64,000 nucleotides of DNA from Neckera pumila (GCA_963969595.1 OZ018408.1:5205823-5269822), one strand, 5' to 3'. Counted from the first letter of the stretch, positions 33,027-46,143 are shown. The notes: generated by a model not told the origin, from the sequence alone. Translations and numbers: made by a program.

Positions 33027-36000
33027 ATGGAACCTGTGAGACAGAGGCAGAGTGGACCCTTCACAAGCTTCTCCACTCTTCACAAGTTCCAAAACCCTTT
33101 CGTGTTGCGCGTGGGCCAGGTGATGACCGGCTTCGGACTCGGCTGCGGCTTGGGCATCGGCGTCGGCGTGCCAATTCCCATGGGTAACGTCGCATTTCCA
33201 TTGCGATATTGCGTTCTTCCAAAGGAAAATTCTTCCAATGTTTAGTTTCCTTTGTGTGGTTTGAGGATTTAAGGTTTTGGGTTTAAGGTGAGAAGAATTC
33301 TTTTTTTCCATGGAGTCGCTCAAGCAGTGCGAGATGGCTTAGCTTGGTGTGCAGATATCCCCGGCGTTGCGCAAGTGACGAGCGCTGCGCACGGGATGAC
33401 ACGACACATTGGAGGGGGACGTCGAATCCAAGGCTTGGTATGCACATACACCAGCCATCTCGCACTGAGGGACATCGTGTGGTTTGAGTAGTGTAAAATG
33501 CAACCAAGGGTTTCATTGATTTTAGTTTGAAATCTCAACCTCATGAGTTTTAATCCCCACTTTGTTGTAAATGTTCTCCTTACAAGAAATGAAACATTTA
33601 CATATATTAGGGATTGAAGCAAGGGACACGAAGATTTCATTTTACCCTCTTAACATCTTTCCTTGCTAGGCCATCTAATAGCCGGAGACCTTTCCTGTTC
33701 ACTATTCCCTTCCAACATTCGATGAATTTGACGATTATAATCCCATACTTTGGTCCCAAATGCGATTTCATAAATTAGATCAAGTGTTAAACACACTTCT
33801 AAATGTGATAAATTTTCAAGTTAGATACAAATCGTTTTTGGCAGAAGTTTTTCTAAGTATAGCCACATTTGTGAACTCTAATCCCTTAGGATACTGGATA
33901 ACTTGCAAACTTGCAAAATATTATGTGCCTCATAGGATTTGGTTGAAGTTTGAATTCTTTGGATTCGCCCTCTTTGTGCGATTGTACTCTGAGAGCAAGA
34001 GGAGCCCTCAGAGAATTCTGGCAGTGAGCTTTTCTTGCTAGACGACTCACGCCTTTGTTGCACTGACGTTGCAGCATGCGAGTGTGCCAGATTAAGCGTG
34101 TGGGCATCAAGAATTTGGAGGCAGGGATTGGGTGTGGAGTGGGCTTAGGCCATGGCTTTGGCATTGGTTCGTTTCTATGTGTTATCCAATTTGTTTCATT
34201 AAGTCACTGATAGTTATGTTTTGTTCAGAATAAAACTAGGGCTTCATAATCACTAACAGGGGGGAATCTAAAGTGAGCTTATTTCAGGTGGTTTGATTTG
34301 TAATCGTATTGTATTTTCAATCTAGCGGTGATTATCAATCTCATACATATTGCATGTGTGTCAATTGTTGTCAGGATTGGCACTGAAACCAGGAGTACCA
34401 CAACAAATCCTGCACATGCTTCAGGTCAACATGCATGATCAGAAAGCTTTAGTTTGTATTCTAGATGCGTTTTCTCTGCATTCTTTGGTATCAACCTTCG
34501 ACTTACTATGTTGAAGTCGTGAAAATCTCTACCCGGGTTTTGAGTAAAATTATATTGTTTCAAGAAATTTTAGACGACTTGAATCTTTTCCATGATTTGC
34601 GGGGGGATTCTTATGGTCAAAGTGATGATCTCGTTATGATGTCTATGAAGACATTGTTTTCTGCATGATCTGTCATCTGTTTTTATCTTCAATTGAGAAG
34701 TAATTAATAGGAGAATGATTTCTATGGGTGCAACAGGAAGGATGTACTACTATGTTAAATAAAGTGCGACCTCAGCCCCACGGAGAAACACCCACCAGTG
34801 AGGCTCGTGGGGTTTCAGATTCTGGTGCATTTGCATTGAAGCCTTCTCAGTCACTTTTCGCAACTTCACCGTCAAACCAGCTTGCTAGCACTCCATCCAC
34901 GAAAAATTCCGAAACAGAGGTACATCACTAATAACCCCTATTAGATGGACGCAATTTTTAACCCTTGTAATGCTCAATGCCTCTCTCGAGCTTCTTATAG
35001 TACATTCTAAGCAAAACAAAGAGACAAGAACTTTCGGAAGTTTGACAACCCTTTCTGAAATGTAACAATCGGATCGATCTGAAACTAGACATGTTATGGA
35101 TGACATGGGAAAAGAAAACACAACATCCAATGTAGATTAGAAGATTAAAAAAGTCATAATGGTTGAAAATTTGAAAGTGGTCTGATATTTCTCAATCCGT
35201 TTGACATGTGAAATTTAAAATTATGGTCATGTTAATAATACGATGTTTTTCACGATAGCACATATAACTATGAACCAATTTACACCATCTCAAAAATCTA
35301 CCAATGCTGCTGACAGTTCCCTGGGATTTTGCTGGATTGCAGGTGGAGAAGTTGCGCACCCAAAACGAGATTCTTCGCACAGTTATGGCACTTCCTCTTT
35401 TGGCATTTTTATTGTTAATGGGAACTGTTTGCTCTCGATACCTCCCACGCGGGATTGTATCTAATGTTGTTCTGAACACAATTTTGTATGGAATTTGTGC
35501 AGCTTTTGCGACACCAAGAGAAGATTGAGGATCTTGAGCGTGAGAATGCATTGCTTCGTGAAGAGTTGAACATTAACGGCATCAATAGGCCTCAAGGTAG
35601 AAGGGGCTTACACTCTGAAAAAACATGTACTCAATGCTTTGATTGTCGAAGGTTATCTCGGCGAAGAAATTAAACGATTTTGGCTTGAGACGTTAGTTAT
35701 GTGGAACTATTCTGTACAATTTGATATTGCTAATGACCATTTGACAAATCCACGTACTAAGTTTCCTTGATTGTGGTTTTGGGGTTTGGAGTTTGCTGTT
35801 GACGGTTTAGGGAATCATTGACATCTGCGTACTCCTGTTTTTTTGTAATTTTGATGAATACTCAAGTAGTATATCAGGAGAATTTGTATCCAAATGTGGT
35901 ATTAAGGAGTTGAGAAGTCTAAAAATACTTTTACCTCCTTATCCCATCCTGCAAGGACTTAGTTTAACCCTTGGAGCATACAAACATGTGGTCAAACTAC

Positions 36001-38982
36001 GAAATCCTTAAATTTGAGTGAATTTTCTTTTTTTTTGTTTATTTTGTAGACATGAAATCACTCATCTATTACAAAATAATTAATTTCAATTTTGTTAAGT
36101 TGTGTCATTGTAATGTGGACCTCAAAAAAGGAAGGAATCTAAATGATTTGGAGGGGTTTGATAGGGGGATTTGATGGAGGTTATTGTTGTGGTCTTGTGG
36201 ATGAAATGCTACCAATTTACATATAAATTTGCATATTCAATTATTAGATTAGCTAATGTAAATATTGTAAATGATTAATACTAGACCGCAATAGTTGACT
36301 TAGTAGATAAGGGTTTCATTTCTCAACCTAATTTAGTTTCTATAGTAGTTTGCAAAGAATCTTCATGTCTTCAAAGTTAATTCCATATCAATTGTTGTTG
36401 TTTTGTTTGAAATCAAGTTTAATTTGGTTTTGACATTTGTTAAAAAAACTTGATTTGATTTAGATCTTTTTGTTTAAGCATATAAATGTTGATTGTCTTT
36501 GGTAACTTCTCAATATTATTCAAAATTAGTATTGCTTAAAAAAAAATGTGGAAGTCATTTATAGCTCATATGAAATTTTTAATTTATAGTTAGAATGCTA
36601 AATAGGTAGACTTAGTACAAATAATAATTTTCAGCCTTAAATTTTTTGTAGCATTGAACAGAAGTTGTGATTGTCTTTAATGCACGAAATCAGTGCAGTA
36701 ATGGTACGCAAGTATGAATTCATGACTTCCGTATGACAAAAATTGACATTCAATCATATAAGAAGTTCAAGATGATGAAACTAAATATCTTCTCAAGGGA
36801 AATGTGTGTTTTATATGTCTTGACCTTCAAGAAGAGGGTCTATTAAATTCCACAAAGTGTACTATGAAGAGAGGTGGTTTCCCTCTTCCCTTTCAAATGG
36901 TGCTATATTTTGTGATGCAAAGTTATATATTGCTTTTGAATTCTTCAATGTACCAAGAGTAGACACATTAGTGGGTGGATGATTGTGAAGTCTTATATAA
37001 TTCAAACTCCAAAATTTACAGTTGATTCTATAAAGGTCCAAAAATATGAAACAATTTGAAGTAGATGCCAATTTCATTTTATCTTTTAAGGACTTTTTTT
37101 GGAAAAATAGTCCAAAGGGATAATGGATGTTTAGGAATTAATTACTAGCTACTTTTCAAAGTCCCCAAAATTGAAAAGTAGCTAGTAATTAATTCCTAAA
37201 CGTCCATTGTCCTTTTGGGGGACAACTAGAATTTTGGGCAGGTATTTATGGGCGATTTTCCAAAACTTTTTTTGAAGATAGAAAAACTGCTAAGCTTCAT
37301 GGGAATATTTTTTTTTTTTTCAATTGGTGCTCAAGAAAAAAAGTTATGCCAAAATAAGCTCAAAACAGCCTTCAAGGGGCAGCAAATTTTTTTCGTAAAT
37401 CTTCTTGATTTTTTAAGTTTTTTTTTTATAGAGTATATTTTTGTCTATTTAAAAAGCTTTGATTCATTTCATTTGGATTCTTTATAAGAAAGTTATGGAC
37501 AATTCTTGTTTTTTAGGCACTTAGAGCATCTTCTTGAAAAAAATAACTTGTAGAATTCATTTCTAAATGCAATTTTTACAATTTAAAAAAAAAAAGTTCC
37601 TCAATGTTTTGTTTTTTTGCTAGAACAATCTCACCATTGGGATTAGCGCTATTTAATTCCATATAAAAGATATTAATATTTTAGATTTTCCTTCTATCTT
37701 GTATCTATTCTACTTAATAACTTTTTTAGTAATGAAAATTAAGTTTTTTTGGATTGTTTTTTTCCTAGACTCTCAACCCAATTTTCCACTATAAAAATTT
37801 AAAGCTCAAAACTTTGCTGTGCAAAAACTTTAAGTTAAAAATGTTCAAAGTTATGAAATCTAATCGCACAATGTGCTGAAATTTTTTTTCCACTTTAAAT
37901 GCAAATATCTTGCAATTTTTGTGGTCAAAAGTTCTAAACTTTTTTCCACACATTTTCATATTAATTAGGTGTAAGATCCTACGGTTATATTTGCAAAAAA
38001 AATGTTTTTTAATTTTTTCACTCTTTGCAATAAAAATGGCAATTTGAGGTGTCTTTTGGCAAAAAAAAGGCCTTTGGCCTTTAGGGGTTAAATGGTCACT
38101 TTATGAACTTTCTACCTTAGAGTTTTATTGAATTTTTGGGCGAAAATTGTATTGGATGTAGATGCAATTGAGATTATTTTCTTTCTTTATGTTGAGTAGC
38201 CTTCATTCCCACAAACTTTCCTTCATGCACCTACTCATCACATTGAGCCTAACCTCCATCTATCCGCTTAGCTACTGAAAGGTGTAGAATATTTCATACC
38301 ATCTACTATATAGCCAAGGCACTAACATTAATGCTACAAAATGTTATATATGACATAGAGTTTGAATGTGCGTGGTAGAGATTTTGTTTGCGACAATTTT
38401 TCTTTTAGCAACAATTTTGAGAAAAACTAGAATATTTTGTAAAAGCATATTTTACGATTTTGTTTGCGACAATTTCTCTTTCAGCTACAATTTTGAGAAA
38501 AAATAGAATATTTTATAAAAGCATATTTTACAATTTTGTAAAAACATATTCAATTTTAATTGAATGAAATAGTGATGAATCACTAAAAAGAATTTGAAAA
38601 TAGGATTGTCAGTGTTGCTTCTCGTAGCCTAAGGTCATTTTTGGCAAAAAATACTTAAAATATTTGAAGCCGAATAGTTTTGAAAATTAATATGCCACTC
38701 TATCAAAGAAAGTTAAACATGAAGATAGTCAAAATGCTGGAAAAGATAATTGTAAAATTTGATTCTATGACATCCAAATTCATTTCTATAACTTTACAAA
38801 TAAAACAATGACTCTATAAAAAATAATGAGTTCATTGAAAGCCATGACTATCACTTTTTTATGTAGTGAATAAAACCACTCAACTTCCAAGGTAAACTCC
38901 CTTTGCCATTGTTGCAGGAGCATTATTCCCCGCAGTGCAAGAATGGATGAAGACCCTGATCAACGATCCCAAAACTGACTAA
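33027..38982 (+). CDS. Plant protein of unknown function: two glycine-rich segments and a C-terminal coiled coil
   Basis: Exons: 33027-33183, 33355-33437, 34091-34166, 34375-34424, 34737-34919, 35343-35381, 35503-35596, 38918-38982; about 248 residues with all phases consistent. Residues 30-50 read GQVMTGFGLGCGLGIGVGVP, and 92-107 read EAGIGCGVGLGHGFGIG, small-residue repeats that may pack in or on a membrane. Residues 123-183 are Ser/Thr/Pro-rich. Residues 184-225 (VEKLRTQNEILRT, then LLRHQEKIEDLERENALL) form a coiled coil. I recall uncharacterised plant proteins with this same order but no known role. The last exon is the weakest: it needs a 3.3-kb intron holding a transposon. Without it, exon 7 reads through to TAA at 35673 and gives 252 residues with a Cys/Arg-rich tail. 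Confidence 0.7.
37112..37218. repeat. Palindrome made by an inverted partial copy of a family A end
   Basis: 48-base arms (37112-37159 and 37171-37218) are near-perfect inverses around an 11-base centre. The left arm contains ATGTTTAGGAATTAATTACT and the right arm its inverse. It sits at the boundary of the family A element that starts at 37189 and lies within the proposed last intron. Confidence 0.85.
37189..38091 (-). mobile_element. TTAA element family A, near full-length (903 bp), in an intron
   Basis: Bounded by TTAA at 37189-37192 and 38088-38091. The minus strand begins TTAACCCCTAAAGGCCAAAG and ends near GGACAATGGACGTTTAGG. It contains the family landmarks GTAGGATCTTACACCTAAT (inverse near 37969) and the inverse of AATCCCAATGGTGAGATTG near 37630. 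Confidence 0.8.
38381..38532 (+). repeat. 76-bp tandem duplication
   Basis: ATTTTGTTTGCGACAATTT starts at 38381 and again at 38457. The two 76-base units differ at only a few positions. Confidence 0.9.
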
Positions 38983-39396
38983 ATTTTGCTCAATTTCTAC
39001 TTAATTCTTTTATGCCCTCAGTGTAAATTTTAAAAAAATCTTCCAAAAATGAACATTTGGCTTAAAAAACCCTGAGCCCGTTCTGAGATCGCATACATCG
39101 AATCGGTATCCATCAGAGCATAGTCACTTACTAACATTTGAGAACCGGAGGCGGGTATCAACTATCCGTCGTTGATAGAGAACCGGGTGCACCTTCCATA
39201 CGGGTATCAGCTTCCCCCTTCGTCTCTCTCGATTTGAATCGATCCCCCGCCATTGCGTCGCAGCAACGCACAAGGCCATGGCGAGGTCGAATTGAAGCGT
39301 TCCTTTGTTAAGAGGTTTCATTTTAGGTCACATTGTTTTTTCATGGTTCGTTACTATGTTTCTCTGTGCGTAGAAATCGACGATCCCTTGAGAACA

Positions 39397-42300
39397 ATGG
39401 AACAGAATGATCAGAGCAATGGCGGCCCCGCTCAGCTGGGCAAGGAGCTCGCCTCCATTTTCAAGGGCATGGATGCTTGGAGGTCGCAGGTGGAGAGCTT
39501 ATTGAGTGACGCCACTGCGGCTGCCGCCTCCATTCGTGTCTCTTCCCAAGGTGAGCAGCTTTCCTGCATTCTGTTCTTGTATTTTCATATTGGAATGGAG
39601 CTTTTCTGGTGAAAGCTTGGACCGGTATGCGACCGAATTTTTTATTATTATTATATTAGTTGTAAGGGAAGGGAAGGTAGGATGAGACGTTGTGTGGACC
39701 CTTCGATTGTTGTACTTATGGATTCGTAAACATTTCTTTGCAAAAGAATGGGAAATCAGAGAAAAATTCCATGTGTGTTTCGGTTCTCATTTTTGAAAAA
39801 AAGACTCTGCATTATGGGTGGTCAAAGTTTAAAGGTATTGCTTCCCAACCCTGCCCCTAGGGATTATTCTCATTCATTTGGAAGCTACTGTGGCTCCGAC
39901 ACGGTTGCAATGATAATTTAAAAAGCATCCCTCAAGGGTATGGAATAATGAATGAATGTTTTGCCATGTGTATAAATTGCACAGGGATGTTTATTGAATT
40001 CATAAAATGGTCACTTCTCATGCCAATTCCAACTCTTTCAATCTCAATTCTGCACATTGCAGTTATAGTGTGGATCCGAGTACAGTTTTCACTGAATTTG
40101 GATGCAACAGAGTGTAATCGGGTACGAGAGTAGGGTGAAAATTGGGCCGGGGGACCTAAATTTTTCTGCCTGCCTTATGTGCACTTAAAAAGAGTCCAGA
40201 TGAGCTGAGCATGATTCCTTGACGGAGGTTTCCAACACATCTTAGCATGTCTTTTTCCAATTCTGCATGAATATTTGTGAATTTCAGAATGTTTGCTAAT
40301 TACAGGTTTACTCATGATTGACCCGAAGATTTAATGTACATATGAGGCGCATGATTGAAGAAGGGCTGCTTTGGGGTCAGAGTTGCAGTTAGGTGGGGTT
40401 ACCTTAAGAAGAGCAAGTTCAGTTTTATTGTGAGATGTTGTGTGCTCGCTGAATCGCGAACGCTTATTTTCTCATTTTAAAAGTGCGGTGATGTTTCAAT
40501 GTCTTGTTGCAGAGGATGTCAAGGAGTTATTGGGCCGATCGAAGATCTTGGAAGGCGAAGATCACTTCGTCAGAAAAGGTTTGCTTGATCCATCAGCATT
40601 TTGATCGTATTCGTGCCTTCTCGAGTTTTTGTGGCATTTTGGCAAAGACATTGCGGACAAACTAAGATTTTGTTGTTGGGGAGACAACCATGAGGAATGT
40701 ACCAAATGCTGTCTGGCCTTGAAAATTTGAGTAACATAATTTATCATTCAAAACAGTAGGCCATGATAATATTTCATTGGTGTAGTTTGTTTCTTTCCTA
40801 GTAGATTCCTAAATGGAAGTGGCCACATTTGACCATTTGAGCACTTAGCTAGGGATTAACGCTTAAAGTCCTGAGGCCTTTTTTTCATAAAAAAACACTC
40901 AATACTGCCATTCTATTGCAAAGAGCAAAAAAGTTTAAAAATTTGTTTTTTTTTGCATATCTAACTACAGTATTGTGAAGTAGATCAGTATATAAATATG
41001 TGAAAGAAATTTCAGAAAATTTGATTGCGTAGATTGCTAGATATTTGCATTTAAAGTGAAGAAAATAAGTTTTTGGCACCTTGCATGACTAGATATAAGA
41101 CTTTGAATCTTTGCACTACAGATTTTGATTTTCTAATATTTTATGTTGAAGAATTGAGTTGAGAGTCTCAGAATTATTTTAAGAAAAACAAACTTGATTT
41201 TCATTCTTTAAGAAATTGTTAAGTAGAAGAAGGTACGAGTTAGAATGAAATTCTAAATCATTAATAGCTCTAAGATGGAATTGAAACACACAAATCTCAT
41301 TGGTGAGATTGTTCTAGAAAGGAATCATAACCATGTGGAACTTTTTTGAAAAATTGTGAAAATTGAGTTCAAAAATGAATCCTACAAGTTATTTTTGAAG
41401 AAGATGTTGTAATTGCTTGAAATACATGAGTCTCCATAACTTTCTCATCACTAGTTCAAATAGAATGAACCAAATCTTTCCATATAAACAGTAGTATTTC
41501 TATGAGAAACAAAAAATTTAAAAATTTATTTTGTTGCTTTTGTGCTTATTCAGTTCTACAAACTCCATTTTGAGCATAGGGTGGCATAACTTTTGCTCTA
41601 AGGCACTGATTGAAATCAAAATTATATTCCCAGAAAGTTAATGTGTTTTTCTATCTTCAAAACAAAATTCAAAAATATACATTATCTTCAAAAATTGAGA
41701 TCATAGGAACCTGTCTGAACCTTCAAATGTCCCTTCAGGAGACACTGGGGACTTTAGAAATGAGATGTTGGAAAGACAATAGGAGTTTTTATTTCTAGGA
41801 CGTAGAGTTTCTATTTCCAGGCAAGTAGAGTTATAATGGTTTGAGTAGCATTGCGGTTGGACTGTAGTGAGGGAAGCACAACAGGAAGAGCTGAGCAAGT
41901 GCGAGCAAGAAACGTCGGAGGCGTATAAAAGACTAGAAGACCTCCACGAGCACACTACGAAGTTATTTCAACTTAAAGCAGACCGAGAAGCACTTATTTC
42001 CAAGATTATATCAGGTAAATTTTCTATGATCTCCTCAATCAAGTCCCTCTTTTCAGTTCCTCTTTTAGACTCCTCGTCGCTCTCTCACTTGACGTGACAC
42101 CACGAAGCCTTCAAGCATTTATAAAAGCTAATTGGGAGGGTGGAGTAAATGTTTGCAGAGATCACAGACAAGCTGAGTCATAAGAAGCAGAAAGTGAAGG
42201 CGTTGCATGAAGCTACGGAATGGTACAAACGACTGTTGAGTATGCGTTGTGAGTACTCTGACGGTAAGTATGCGAGCGTATGAAGGATCAGCAACTTGCA

Positions 42301-43224
42301 ACGTGTGTAGTAGTTGACTTTGCACTTTATCATCTTATGCTTCAGCAGCAACTCATAGAGGCAAGATGAAACTAAGTAATGATGCCCGCATTGGCTTTGC
42401 AATAGAGACCGTGATTAATTGAGCATACCGTCGCGATTGGGAACAAAGATTTTTGGGCAAATGCTTGATAGCGAGATTCTGTCCGCTTGTGAGGGTGTAA
42501 TATGGCATATACCATGTGGCACAGTCTGCGTTATTATATTGAAGTCTGAGTGGGCTTTTCTGACAGCTGTGAAGTTCATATTCACCAATGTGGATCCCCG
42601 CGACGCTGATCGTGTGTTCAGTTTCTCTATTCGCATGGATAAAAGCTCCTCCTCTTGGACGCGTAAGTTATCCTCGCTTATGGTCGTATGGTAGACGAGT
42701 TGTGGGGATTGACTTCATCTCTTTACTCCTCCATTGATTCTCGTTTTGTTAACCCCTAAGTGCCCAAATGGTCAAAAGTGACCACTTCCATATTTGTAGG
42801 ACTGTAATAAATCGTTTAAGAAGCCTCAAGAAAGTGAACAAAGTGTACCAATAGAATCATTGCAGAAATCATGTCCTACATTTTTGAACGGTAGAATTAT
42901 ATTTGATGGCTGGTATAATTCACTATATTAGCTTCCCAAAAAAGACTTTCGGATTTTAGCTTGGACTCTTGGGGGTTAATATAATGACATGATGTGACAA
43001 AAGTTGTGAGAACAGCGTTGGTGGTCCAGTCAGGAAAGTTCTTATCTTTACATATGCTTAACAAGAGTGTTTGTGGTGCAGTGGTTGATTGTAAACCCTG
43101 GGTGGACGCAGCGCCCAGTTTTGTGGAGACGCTGAACAACAGCAACGAGTTATCACGGTTTGTGAGATCCATGCGTCGAGAATTTGAAGTCCTTGCTGTT
43201 AGATCTCGGTACTTCGTGAATTGA
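39397..43224 (+). CDS. SPC25: Kinetochore protein SPC25 (NDC80 complex subunit), six exons
   Basis: Exons: 39397-39550, 40513-40578, 41868-42014, 42159-42263, 42567-42662, 43082-43224; about 236 residues. SPC25 pairs with SPC24 in the NDC80 complex and anchors it at the inner kinetochore. Residues 15-50 are a helical N-terminus; 60-150 are a heptad-like coiled coil (REAQQEELSKCEQETSEAYK). The C-terminal RWD-type domain is recognised from EWYKRLLSMRCEYS, VKFIFTNVDPRDADRVFSFS, VDCKP and LSRFVRSMRREFE. All five introns are phase 1. Start chosen at 39397; an upstream ATG at 39343 opens in frame with MVRYYV but is stopped by no frame evidence for homology. Intron 2 holds a transposon copy. Length matches animal SPC25; plant forms can be longer, so a small exon may be missed between 40578 and 41868. 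Confidence 0.85.
40856..41757 (+). mobile_element. TTAA element family A, near full-length, in SPC25 intron 2
   Basis: It begins TTAACGCTTAAAGTCCTGAG at 40856 and runs through the family landmarks (GCATATCTAACTACAGTA, TTGCATTTAAAGTGAAGAAA, CTCATTGGTGAGATTGTTC) to CTGGGGACTTTAG at 41757, where the last TTAA is lost. The acceptor of the next SPC25 exon is 110 bp further on. Confidence 0.8.
42749..42979. mobile_element. 231-bp TTAA-bounded element in SPC25 intron 5
   Basis: Starts TTAACCCCTAAGTGCCC and ends GGACTCTTGGGGGTTAA, so both flanks are TTAA and termini are short imperfect inverses. The interior does not match family A beyond the terminal bases. Exons on either side are intact. Confidence 0.7.
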
Positions 43225-45061
43225 TAGATCTCGGTTCTCCTCTTTCATTCTACTTTGGATTGTACACGTATACTTCGCTCGTGAGGGTACACTTGAGTGT
43301 ACCAAGAGCGTCTTCCAGCACACCATTGTAGAAATTGTCTCTGATGTCTGGTATCATGTGGCCTACCAATTGGCAGAGGGTAGTTTTTCTCATTATTCTG
43401 TAGTACACGAACTTTGTCTCCGTTGCACTTGTACAGTACATATTTACATATCAGCATGGCACGTTAGATATTTGAGTCACCCTTTTAGTTGGGGCAGTGT
43501 GCCATACTCATTGTGATACTTTTCATAGAAGTTCTTTCCTCAGTTCAGTCAATTGACTATTTCTGTAAAGAAGCCTGTGATTGCAAATTTCTTTTATCTT
43601 CGCCAGGGTCAAGCTATGTTATGTTTTCTAGTTTATCGTCCCGTCAACCTCGATTCATGACTATTAGAGAGGATGTTACAAGTTTCAACAAGAAATGTTC
43701 ACAACAGGAGGCACCTTCCGGTGTGCATATGGCCTGTGCAATTAAGCTCTCCTACCTTTCTCTTATCGCAGCTTGGTGCAAAAACATCTTTCTACTAGTG
43801 ATTTTTCATTAGGTGTAAAGTGTCCCTTGCTAGAAAGAATGGAGTGTCAAATATGCATATGTTATTCTTACTGAATTTGCAACTTTAATACAATGATACC
43901 TTGGTAGATGCTTTAAGGAAAGGTACATGAAAAGTGTCTTGAAAGATAGCTTGACAGTTGACACGTTTTAGTTTTCACATATGCATCAAATTGAAAAGAG
44001 ATGTCACTTGTATCAGAAGAATGGTGTTATTGGTGTGCGAGTTGTATGAATGTATGAGGAAGATATAACAAACATTGTGACAATGTCACCTTCCCTAATT
44101 TTGTCAAATAGGGAGTCTTTTTTAAGTATTTCCAAAAATTGTTGTTGTGGATGTCTTCAACCTTACATATGGTGCAATATGGTTATAAATTATTAAAGTC
44201 TCTAGTTGAATATTATTTAAGATTGTAATCTTGATTTTATATCTACAATTGGCTAAAGTCCCACGGGGCAAATCGACCACCAATTGCTTAAAGCTTTTTT
44301 GAACTCCAATTTCAGTTTGATTTTTTCAATTTGTTTAAAATAAAATAAAAAAAGTTTAACTTCTTTTCTAACGATTCCATTGCAAACTTGGATGCATTCA
44401 AAATGAAAAAATTCAGTTAAAAATGTCAGGTTTTGGGTTTTAAATATATTTGCAACCAAAGGATATTGGCCCTTTTCCAAGGAGACTTTATAAGAGGTTG
44501 GAGGAGTTCATTTCAAGACAAAATCATTTAGCCCTACCCAATCTTGGCAATTAATAAATATTGGGCAACTACATCATTTAATCTTAAAGGATTTAATAAA
44601 TGGTTGGATCCTTATCTTCAACTCCCTTAATTTTTATTGATTAATAATATCTTGTTTGAAAACAAATAGAAATTTGTATGAGTTAAACACTAAATTCTAA
44701 AGAAATCTCTGCTCCAAAATTACAATTTGGGGGGAGATATTGACCATTCTCATAGGATGTGTCCATGGGCACCAAAAGCCCTCATTTTTAGGTATGGAAG
44801 CCATTTCCAAGGGTTCAAATTACACTTCTAGCCTTCTAGGCCTCATGAATTTAAAAATAAATAAATTATGAGTTGTCATCTATTATGTTAAGTACGTAGT
44901 GTCATGATTGTTGTTACAAAATTTGTCACATTTTCATCCTGGAGAAATATCATCTAATTATTTCATCCAATATTTATGATGAAACCTAGAGCATGACGAG
45001 TGAGCGTTCTTCCTCAATGTAAGCACAACAATTCATTGCAATTTGGAGTTGCTAGTATACA
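43225..45061. other. SPC25 3' flank and unassigned intergenic DNA
   Basis: AT-rich with no convincing coding region. The ORF at 43489-43812 has no recognisable motif and no splice support. No repeat from elsewhere in the window was spotted here. Confidence 0.45.
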
Positions 45062-45224
45062 TTAACCGTGTGTCATTGCTAGAAACACAAAGTATTAGAT
45101 GTATGACAGAGAATCCTTCTATGTAAGACAGAAGTGCAAATGTTCATATTTGGAATTTTGTCTAAAAAGGGAAGGTCTTGCACTACAATTTCTCCTCCAA
45201 TGAGTGTTCTTGAAGGTTTTTTAA
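45062..45224 (-). mobile_element. TTAA element family C, copy 3
   Basis: Bounded by TTAA at 45062-45065 and TTAA at 45221-45224; the second TTAA is also the start of the next element. On the minus strand it reads AACACTCATTGGAGGAGAAA, TGCAAGACCTTCCCTTTTT, TCTGTCTTACATAGAAGGA, matching 31402-31555 and 32168-32373. Confidence 0.65.
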
Positions 45225-46143
45225 CCCCTAAGTTCCATAACTATGTTTTCTCAAAAAAAGCTCAAAAATTGCCATTTCTAGCACAAATACCAAATTTTTG
45301 AAAAAAAAACTTTTATGACACATGTAATGTTAGGATCTTGTAGTATGTTGACTTGAGAACATGTGGTAAAAATTTCAAAAATTTCCACCACGTGGATTGC
45401 CAAGATATAAGCATTCACTAATTCAGTGAAATCATTTTTTTGGCCCTGTGAAAAACAGGGCAGCTACACTTCACAAGCTTAGTTTTCTATGTAAAAAGGT
45501 CCAAAATGGTGGTGCTTCTTTGGATTCATTTTCCTAGACAAGTTGGCTACATGCTTGAAAATTTTCACATCATTTGGAATTGTACAACATATAGGAAAAA
45601 AATAGTAAGTAGAAAGAAGTAGAGAATGATTCAAAATACAATATTGTTAAGAATCTAGTTATCAAATTGAAAAATGCCAATCCCATTGGTTGCAATGTTC
45701 AAATAAACAATCTACATGCTATGGTTTTATTTTTTGCAAAAAACATTGAAAATTGAGTAAATAAAGGACTTTGAAGTTTATTTTAGAGTAGAGAATCCAT
45801 AACTGCCCCCAAACAAAAATTTCCTCATAACATGTGATTCATTGATAAAAAAGGGAATGATTCATAGTTTTCTACTATACGTATATATAAATGTAGAAAA
45901 CCAAGTTCAAATTTTTGTTTCTGAAAAAAGTGACTTTTTCTGATTTACCCAGATGGCCCATTTACAAAAAAAATTAAGATATTTAGCCGTGACTTTTGAA
46001 TCAAATTTTCAAATGCCTTGAATTTTAGTGCACATGAAAGATAATCCTCGTCCACACCTTCTATTAAAGTTTGGGCTAGTCACACGTACTTACCCAAAAT
46101 TGCTATGTTGCAAAATTTAGCAAGCTGTTCCTTTAGAGGTTAA
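45221..46143 (+). mobile_element. TTAA element family A, full-length (923 bp)
   Basis: Starts TTAACCCCTAAGTTCCATAA and ends GTTCCTTTAGAGGTTAA, TTAA on both sides. It is closely similar through its whole length to 46229-47178 (shared GGCAGCTACACTTCACAA, CATTTGGAATTGTACAA, CCATAACTGCCC). Confidence 0.85.

Noticed and set aside
43489..43812. 107-codon ORF with a hydrophobic start resembling a signal peptide
   Set aside because: It lies in the SPC25 3' flank, has no homology I recognise and no promoter or splice context; probably chance.
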